DNA of 64,000 nt from Pseudomonas migulae (GTDB lineage Bacteria > Pseudomonadota > Gammaproteobacteria > Pseudomonadales > Pseudomonadaceae), in contig NZ_JALJWR010000001.1 of NCBI RefSeq assembly GCF_024169315.1, positions 1-64,000 on the forward strand. The letters are read 5' to 3'. The position numbers and the translations under genes were made by a program. This document shows positions 59,264-64,000 of the stretch, piece after piece. The notes below the pieces were generated by a model that saw nothing but the letters and a program-made list of their open reading frames with translations, searched no databases and was not told the DNA's origin. How positions within the stretch are numbered: the stretch's first letter is position 1; each line of letters begins with the position of its first letter.

Positions 59264-59491
59264 TCAGATTGAAACATTCCAGCGAATCTGGGTAATGCCC
59301 AATTGCCGCGCCTTGATCCGTGCCGTTTCAAGGGAGGCATGTACCGCGATCTTTCGGCCAGACTCCGGATAAGCATGCGCAGACGCCGAATGTATGGCAT
59401 CCACATCAGAAAAATGCACAGCCAGTTGGAAAAAGTGCTTTCTCACGCCATCGAACATGTAATGCACGGCATAAGGAACGAGTTCGCTCAT
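59264..59491 (-). CDS. Small hypothetical protein (possibly DUF6555-like)
   Basis: This 75-residue protein starts SELVPYAVHYMFDGVRKHFF and continues FSDVDAIHSASAHAYPE, ending ARQLGITQIRWNVSI. That strand-helix-strand layout is seen in small DUF6555-type Pseudomonas proteins; the match is from memory and weak. The start at 59491 has GAGAAG four bases upstream. The frame is open to an ATG at 59632, but that extension is less protein-like. It is less G+C-rich than the surrounding genes. A good terminator follows, which favours a real gene. Confidence 0.55.
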   Translation of the reverse strand: MSELVPYAVHYMFDGVRKHFFQLAVHFSDVDAIHSASAHAYPESGRKIAVHASLETARIKARQLGITQIRWNVSI

Positions 59492-59683
59492 GTACTTCTC
59501 GTGAAGCCAGCCAAGTCGTTGGCTTAGTCGTCGAACAGGACATTCAGAGAGATCTGCGGGGCGAGCATCGTGCAGAAATAAGACGGCTGAAAACGGATGA
59601 GGCTCAGCGAGCCTCAGCTGTTGAGAGTCCATCGACGACGGGTTCGTTCAGTTCTTTTGCCAAACGGGTCCCCGAGCGCGGTT

Positions 59684-59956
59684 TCAAGCGTCGTCCAGCT
59701 GCAACACATCGGGATGGGAAGCCCGATAGCCCAGGGACTTGTCGATCCATGCATTCAGTTCGTTGACCATCACCGGAGGCTTGCCCGGATAGTGCCCAAG
59801 GGTTGAACGCAGGACGCCGTCGATCCCCGGAACTGATCGCAGGTTCCGGGTCCGGATGTATTGTTCAATAAAACAGTTAAGTCGAAAGTGTTCTGTCGTC
59901 GAAAGATAAACGCACTCCAGACTAACGACTTGATCAATTGCAAAATCGTCGCGCAT
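59684..59956 (-). CDS. Small hypothetical protein
   Basis: This 90-residue protein begins MRDDFAIDQVVSLECVYLS and contains FRLNCFIEQYIRTRN and VMVNELNAWIDKSLGY. It lies on the same strand just upstream of the small gene ending at 59264, in an AT-richer island of about 0.9 kb. The ribosome site is weak (GCAGAGAAC). The pair may be one transcript. No family is recognised; orphan status and composition suggest a recently acquired or fast-evolving gene. Confidence 0.45.
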   Translation of the reverse strand: MRDDFAIDQVVSLECVYLSTTEHFRLNCFIEQYIRTRNLRSVPGIDGVLRSTLGHYPGKPPVMVNELNAWIDKSLGYRASHPDVLQLDDA

Positions 59957-60228
59957 TTAGTTCTCTGCAAGGCTTGTTGTAGTGGGGATTTCCTAAGTTA
60001 TTGACTCTTTGGTCAACTGGGCGGTGCCAATGGAAATGCGGCGCGCATGCTATCTGTAGTCATTCTAAATGTATGTAAGTCGATGCAGATGTCAGACAAG
60101 CGGTTGAAGAAACGAATCGCCAAACTTCGGTAGGTGTTTCTTGAGTGAAACACTCTTTGTAACGCTGAAGTATTGGCCTGTAGATACCAATGTGAAATAC
60201 GCCAGCGTTTGTATCGGTATTGATCAGT

Positions 60229-60909
60229 TCATGTCAGTTTCTGAATAAGCTCTGCGCCCTGGTTTCTGACGTTGCCGATGGCTTTGCCGACCTTGTACCA
60301 CTCGAATACCTCACTGCCTTCGCCTTGCCACAAGGCGATCTGTTCGGCACGTTCCAGGGGCGTGGCGGGGTCGAGCCATTCCCTGGCCAGTTCCGGTGAG
60401 AGCACCACCGGCCGGCGGTCATGAATGTCGAGCAGGCCGCCGGCGCTGTCCGCGGTGATGATCACAAAACCATCGTCGTCGCGCGGTTCCTCATTACCTG
60501 TAGGAAATCGGCCAATCGCCGCGCAGAAAATCGGCGCGCGGTCCTGTCGCCGGATGAGCCAGGGCTGCCGGGTCGAATCTCCGGCATCGACCCATTCGAA
60601 CCAGTTATCAATCGGCACGATTGCGCGGTGTGGCCAGATTGCGCGGAAGAACGGCCCATGCGCGACCTTTTCAATTCGCGCATTGATCGGCGCCGCGCGA
60701 TCCTTCGCCCAGTGCGGACGCCAGCCCCAACGCACCTTGTCGGCCACCAGCCCAGCGTCCTCCTGATGAAACAACGCCAGTTGATTGGTGGGTGCTGCGT
60801 TGTAGCGGGCCAACGGCTCATCGCCGACATGGTTGATCAGCGCGTCGGGAATGCTCAGCACCGCCACGAAGTCGTGAATGCCCCGGTACTGCGACAGTCG
60901 TCCGCACAT
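60229..60909 (-). CDS. yedK: SOS response-associated peptidase-like DNA-protein crosslink protein (YedK/HMCES)
   Basis: This 226-residue protein begins MCGRLSQ, placing the essential cysteine at position 2 after Met removal. It has the other SRAP residues: an Asn in YNAAPTNQL, the Glu in NWFEWVD near residue 104, and the His in DIHDRRPVVL near residue 163. The family covalently binds abasic sites in single-stranded DNA and protects them. It is a single minus-strand gene; the sulfonate importer genes lie upstream on the same strand with a 41 bp gap, so read-through is possible. Confidence 0.93.
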   Translation of the reverse strand: MCGRLSQYRGIHDFVAVLSIPDALINHVGDEPLARYNAAPTNQLALFHQEDAGLVADKVRWGWRPHWAKDRAAPINARIEKVAHGPFFRAIWPHRAIVPIDNWFEWVDAGDSTRQPWLIRRQDRAPIFCAAIGRFPTGNEEPRDDDGFVIITADSAGGLLDIHDRRPVVLSPELAREWLDPATPLERAEQIALWQGEGSEVFEWYKVGKAIGNVRNQGAELIQKLT

Positions 60910-60950
60910 CGAGCGAATCCTCCGGCCAGAGGTTTCAGCATAGTCGCGCC

Positions 60951-61664
60951 TCAGATCACATGGGCCCGCTGCAACTCGGTCAACGACAATGCCTTGAGTT
61001 GTGCCAGCAGCGGATCACGCCGGTCGCGGGGATGCGCCAGTTGCACGGCCAGCTCCTGGCGAATGCGGCTGGGGCGATTGTCCATGACCAGCACCCGGTC
61101 GCTGAGGTACAGCGCTTCATCGACATCGTGGGTGACCAGCAACAGGGCGATGGCGTGACGCTCGGCCAGTTGCAGCAACAGGTCCTGAAGTTTCATCCGG
61201 GTGAAGGCGTCCACTGCGCTGAAAGGTTCGTCGAGCAGCAGCACATCGGGGCGCGAGTAGAGGCCGCGGGCGATGGCGACCCGTTGCGCCATGCCGCCGG
61301 AAAGCGCCTTGGGCAAGGCGTGTGCGAAACCGGTCAGGCCGACTTCCTCGATCAGTTGCGTCACCCAGGCCTTGTCGTAATGGTTGTCGGCGCTGAAGCC
61401 GATGTTTTGCTCGACCGTCAGCCACGGCATCAGTCGCGGTTCCTGGAACACGAACGCAACTTCACCGGCGCTACTGTTGAGTTCACCCTGAAAGTCCTTT
61501 TCCAGTCCGGCGACGATCCGCAGCAACGTGCTTTTGCCGCAACCGCTGGGGCCCAACAGGCTGACGGTTTCCCGGGGCTGCAATTGCAGGTGGATATTGT
61601 GCAGCACGGTGGTGCTGGCGAAGGTTTTGCGCTCGACGCGAATGTCCAGCAGGTGCTCGGTCAT
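60951..61664 (-). CDS. Aliphatic sulfonate/nitrate/taurine-type ABC transporter ATP-binding protein
   Basis: This 237-residue ATPase has Walker A GPSGCGKST, VFQEPRLMPWLTVEQNI typical of the SsuB/TauB/NrtD branch, the signature LSGGMAQRVAIARGL, Walker B VLLLDEPFSAVD and the switch His in VTHDVDEAL. It is the third gene of a binding protein-permease-ATPase operon, 3 bp after the permease. Sulfonates are the likely substrates because of the binding protein and the sulfur-related genes elsewhere in the window. Confidence 0.93.
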   Translation of the reverse strand: MTEHLLDIRVERKTFASTTVLHNIHLQLQPRETVSLLGPSGCGKSTLLRIVAGLEKDFQGELNSSAGEVAFVFQEPRLMPWLTVEQNIGFSADNHYDKAWVTQLIEEVGLTGFAHALPKALSGGMAQRVAIARGLYSRPDVLLLDEPFSAVDAFTRMKLQDLLLQLAERHAIALLLVTHDVDEALYLSDRVLVMDNRPSRIRQELAVQLAHPRDRRDPLLAQLKALSLTELQRAHVI

Positions 61665-61667
61665 GGC

Positions 61668-62510
61668 TCAATCCTCTGCGCTTTGGCCGTTGAACGTGTC
61701 GCGCCAGGCCAGGAAACGTTTCTCCAGGCCCGCGAGAATGCCATCGCTGAGTTTACCCAGCAGCGCCAGCACGATGATTGCCGCGAGCACGATGTCCGGG
61801 CGTGAAGTTTCCCGACCGTCACTGAGCAGATAACCCAGGCCTTTGGTCGCGGCGATCAGCTCGGCGGCCACCAGAAACATCCACGCCAGGCTCATGCCGC
61901 TGCGCAGCCCGGTGAACAAGCCGGGCAGGGCGGCCGGCAGCAGAATTCGCCGGACCAGCCGCGTCCGGCTGAAACCATACATTTGCCCGACTTCCACCAG
62001 TTTGCGGTCGATGTCGCGAATGGCCGCGACGCCGTTGAGGTACACCGGGAAGAATGCGCCGATGGCGATCAGGACGATTTTCGACGTCTCGTCGATGCCC
62101 AGCCACAGCAGCAACAGCGGCACCCAGGCCAGGCTCGGAATCGAGCGCAGGCCGGCGAACGTCGGCTCCAGCCAGGCTTCGGCTTCGCGACTCAATCCGA
62201 CCCACGCGGCAAACACCAGGGCCAGGCCGGCGCCGATGGCGAAACCCAGTAGCACCCGCAACAGGCTGGCGCTGATGTGTTTCCACAGCGCGCCCTCAGC
62301 GAGGTCTCTGAGGGTCAGGGCGATTTCGCTGGGCGCCGGCATTTGGTAGGACGGTAGCCAGCCGATGCGTACGACAGATTCCAGCACCAGGATGATCAGC
62401 ACCGGCAAGGCCAGTCCCTTGAGGCGCAGGCGCCAGGCGTTGTTCAAGTAAAGCGTGGCGCGACGCGGCGTTGGCAATTCGAGGGGCAGGGGTTTGCTTT
62501 TGCTGGTCAT
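61668..62510 (-). CDS. Aliphatic sulfonate-type ABC transporter permease (SsuC/TauC family)
   Basis: This 280-residue permease has about six hydrophobic helices and the family EAA region VEVGQMYGFSRTRLVRRILLPAALPG near residues 173-198. It also has SIPSLAWVPLLLLWLGIDETSK near 139-160. Its start is 62 bp after the binding-protein gene stop and its stop is 3 bp before the ATPase gene. It conducts the substrate delivered by the periplasmic binding protein at 62573-63559. Confidence 0.93.
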   Translation of the reverse strand: MTSKSKPLPLELPTPRRATLYLNNAWRLRLKGLALPVLIILVLESVVRIGWLPSYQMPAPSEIALTLRDLAEGALWKHISASLLRVLLGFAIGAGLALVFAAWVGLSREAEAWLEPTFAGLRSIPSLAWVPLLLLWLGIDETSKIVLIAIGAFFPVYLNGVAAIRDIDRKLVEVGQMYGFSRTRLVRRILLPAALPGLFTGLRSGMSLAWMFLVAAELIAATKGLGYLLSDGRETSRPDIVLAAIIVLALLGKLSDGILAGLEKRFLAWRDTFNGQSAED

Positions 62511-62572
62511 GGAATTCTCCAGTCACGACGAATCCGCGACGGGCGCGGATTCGCTCTTGCCGTTGGCGGTTG

Positions 62573-63559
62573 TTACTGACGAGCCACGGTCTCTTTGAAG
62601 CCGGTGTCGATCAGTTGATCGATCACCTGATCGACATTCACCCCGCGACGAACCAGCTCTTCGGAGACCAGAATCGGCGCGGCGGCCTTGGAGGCGATCA
62701 CGTCGTCGGCGGTCAGTTGCGGACTGCTCAGGTCGGTGCGCGACAGTTGCAGCCTGGCCACTTCCAGCGGCAGACCTGACTCGGCGGCGAGCAATTTCGC
62801 CAGCTCTTCAGGATTTTTCACCGCCCACTCACGGGCCTGTTCGTACGCCTTCAGGACGGTTTCGATGGTCTGCGGGTGTTCTTTCGCATAGCTGTCGGTG
62901 ACGCTGACCACGCCGTAACTGTTGAAATTGGTGTTGCGATACAGCAGGCGCGAACCGGCTTGCACCTGGCTGGCGGCCATGTGCGGATCGAGACCGGCCC
63001 AGGCGTCAACGTCACCTTTTTCCAGCGCGGTGCGACCGTCCGGGTGCTGCAAGTGCACCAGTTCCACATCGTCCTTGCTCAGGCCGGCCTGTTGCAGGCT
63101 GCGCAGGGTGAACAGGTACGGGTCGGTGCCTTTGGTGGCGGCAATCTTCTTGCCTTTCAGGTCGGCGACGGTCTTGTAGGGAGAGTCTTTGCGTACCACC
63201 AGCGCGGTCCATTCGGCGCGACTGTAGACGTAAACCGATTTGATCGGGCTGCCATTGGCGCGGCTGAGCACCGCGGCGAGGCTGGCGGAGGACGCGAAGT
63301 CGACGCCGCCGCTGTTGAGGTATTCCAATGAGCGGTTACTGCCCTGGCTGAGCACCCAACTGACTTTGGTCTGGGGCAGCGCTTTCTCCAGGAAACCGAA
63401 GTGCTTGAGCGCCAGGCTGACCGGTGAGTAATAGGCATAATCCAGATGCACTTCGGCCGGTGGCGTTTCGGCGGCCTGCGCGGCGGGTTGCAGGCTCAAG
63501 GCCAGGGCGCAGGCGCTGAGCAGATACCTGACGGTGGAGAAACGGAAGGTGGACTTCAT
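62573..63559 (-). CDS. Aliphatic sulfonate-type ABC transporter substrate-binding protein (SsuA family)
   Basis: This 328-residue periplasmic protein has a signal peptide of about 29 residues (LLSACALALSLQPAAQA). The SsuA/NMT1-type fold shows LDYAYYSPVSLALKHFGFLEKALPQ, VDFASSASLAAVLSRANGSP, VVRKDSPYKTVADLKGKKIA and DVDAWAGLDPHMA. It is first in the operon, 5' to the permease and ATPase. A sigma-54-like promoter lies about 80 bp upstream of its start, and a CACTGTT dyad about 180 bp upstream. No SsuD-type monooxygenase follows. Confidence 0.92.
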   Translation of the reverse strand: MKSTFRFSTVRYLLSACALALSLQPAAQAAETPPAEVHLDYAYYSPVSLALKHFGFLEKALPQTKVSWVLSQGSNRSLEYLNSGGVDFASSASLAAVLSRANGSPIKSVYVYSRAEWTALVVRKDSPYKTVADLKGKKIAATKGTDPYLFTLRSLQQAGLSKDDVELVHLQHPDGRTALEKGDVDAWAGLDPHMAASQVQAGSRLLYRNTNFNSYGVVSVTDSYAKEHPQTIETVLKAYEQAREWAVKNPEELAKLLAAESGLPLEVARLQLSRTDLSSPQLTADDVIASKAAAPILVSEELVRRGVNVDQVIDQLIDTGFKETVARQ

Positions 63560-63641
63560 GAGATCGGCTCCGGCAAGGCGTTGGTATGTCTTATTTCTAA
63601 AAGATCATTTTTTATGAATGAGTCCCGCATAAAGGGAATAT

Positions 63642-63657
63642 TGCAGGCTCTGTGCCA
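63642..63657 (-). promoter_or_regulatory. Candidate sigma-54 promoter of the sulfonate importer
   Basis: On the minus strand TGGCAC (63657-63652), AGAGC, CTGCA (63646-63642) gives GG and GC ten bases apart, with one mismatch to TGGCAC-N5-TTGCA. The start would be near 63631, about 72 bp upstream of the binding-protein ATG. Together with the sfnB promoter at 33748 it links two sulfur-source operons to sigma-54. Confidence 0.6.
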
Positions 63658-63740
63658 TGTTGCCGATTTCGCGCTGGATCAAGGCTTGGCGCGGGGGGCT
63701 GAAGCCACGGGGATGTTGCCGGGAAAACAGTCTGTCGAGT

Positions 63741-63762
63741 CACTGTTGCTGGGCAAACAGTG
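63741..63762. promoter_or_regulatory. CACTGTT-N8-AACAGTG dyad, candidate activator site
   Basis: Perfect 7 bp inverted arms at 63741-63747 and 63756-63762 lie about 85 bp upstream of the -24 element at 63657. That is the usual distance for an enhancer bound by a sigma-54 activator. It is also about 100 bp upstream of the divergent binding-protein start. Confidence 0.45.
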
Positions 63763-63859
63763 TTGCCTGACGGTCATGAGCTTATGCAGAAATAGAATTT
63801 AAAAAGCTATCTGTAAGAGCGTTATGGTCTATGGCATTCACTCTCAAGGAGCCCCCCTG

Positions 63860-64000
63860 ATGAACCTGTCCCGATTTGTGCGCGGTCTGTTGACCAGCGC
63901 GCTGTTTGCCGCGCCAATGGCCTACGCCGCCGATCCCGTCGTCCTGCACGTCGGAGACCAGAACTACTACAACGTGCGGGCCTCGGTGGAGGCGTCGGGG
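63860..64000 (+). CDS. ABC transporter substrate-binding protein, sulfonate/nitrate type (3' end outside window)
   Basis: Only the first 47 codons are present. ATG 63860 has AAGGAG eight bases upstream. The signal peptide covers about 24 residues (GLLTSALFAAPMAYAAD, cleavage after AYA). The mature start VVLHVGDQNYYNVRASVEAS matches the N-terminal strand of SsuA/TauA-like binding proteins, where the first strand leads into a ligand loop. It is divergent from the sulfonate importer. Its own permease and ATPase presumably lie to the right. Confidence 0.82.
   Translation, partial: MNLSRFVRGLLTSALFAAPMAYAADPVVLHVGDQNYYNVRASVEASG

Larger units (their letters stand above)
63560..63859. other. 300 bp divergent intergenic region between two sulfonate-type binding proteins
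   Basis: The spacer separates the minus-strand sulfonate operon from a plus-strand binding protein. It contains the -24/-12 element at 63642-63657 (minus strand) and the CACTGTT dyad at 63741-63762. AT-rich tracts lie near each gene, and AAGGAG at 63847-63852 serves the right-hand gene. No coding frame is convincing. One activator could serve both directions. Confidence 0.6.

Noticed and set aside
63820..63845. TGGCAT element upstream of the right-edge binding protein as a sigma-54 promoter
   Set aside because: No GC at the -12 position; only the -24 half is present.

Overview
The window looks like chromosome from a fluorescent Pseudomonas (P. fluorescens group). Three things suggest this: high G+C coding sequence; many REP/REPIN palindromes of the 'gtgggagcgggcttgctcgcgaag' kind between genes; and families typical of that group (SfnB, DUF2790, DUF3087, DUF2789, PpnN, a fused Mrp antiporter AB subunit). 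Species assignment is inference. No rRNA, tRNA, CRISPR array, prophage or transposase gene was seen.

Layout. 0-2 kb: end of a polar amino acid ABC importer. 2-8.2 kb: an SDR, a DinB protein, two LysR regulators and an aldo/keto reductase-SDR-SRPBCC operon. 8.2-9.7 kb: a tandem array of ~234 bp units built from the 3' ends of the two convergent genes beside it. 9.7-13.5 kb: a two-component system, a Cys-rich secreted protein and a membrane protein behind a sigma-54-like promoter. 13.7-15.8 kb: a lower-G+C two-gene operon encoding a pterin-dependent aromatic amino acid hydroxylase and a PLP decarboxylase. 15.8-25.6 kb: GST, a two-cysteine DksA paralog, a chemoreceptor, small proteins, two lipoproteins, a betaine-type binding protein. 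25.7-31.8 kb: complete Mrp-type cation/proton antiporter operon. 32-33.6 kb: divergent EamA exporter and XRE-cupin regulator. 33.7-44.3 kb: a long plus-strand run with SfnB, an LLM flavin monooxygenase, a branched-chain-type ABC importer and an FAD oxidoreductase. 44.8-50.2 kb: small secreted proteins, a solute-binding protein and a second two-component system with a metallo-beta-lactamase-fold protein. 50.25-52.04 kb: 13 copies of a 135 bp REPIN unit. 52-58.6 kb: PpnN, DUF3087, a diguanylate cyclase, LysR, DUF2784, AzlCD. 59.2-64 kb: two orphan small genes, YedK, and an aliphatic-sulfonate-type ABC importer next to a second binding protein.

Functional themes. (1) Sulfur scavenging: the SfnB-LLM run and the sulfonate importer are both preceded by good -24/-12 (sigma-54) elements, which suggests a shared sulfate-starvation response. 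(2) A compact candidate route to a monoamine (hydroxylate an aromatic amino acid, then decarboxylate it), apparently acquired by transfer. (3) Repeat biology: two REPIN-containing tandem arrays, and three copies of a larger composite palindromic element, each starting 7-16 bp after a stop codon. (4) A candidate regulon of the second two-component system, marked by TGTATC direct repeats with a 10 bp period.

The most unusual items are the hydroxylase/decarboxylase pair and the two tandem arrays. All functional statements come from reading motifs and context; no database search was run.
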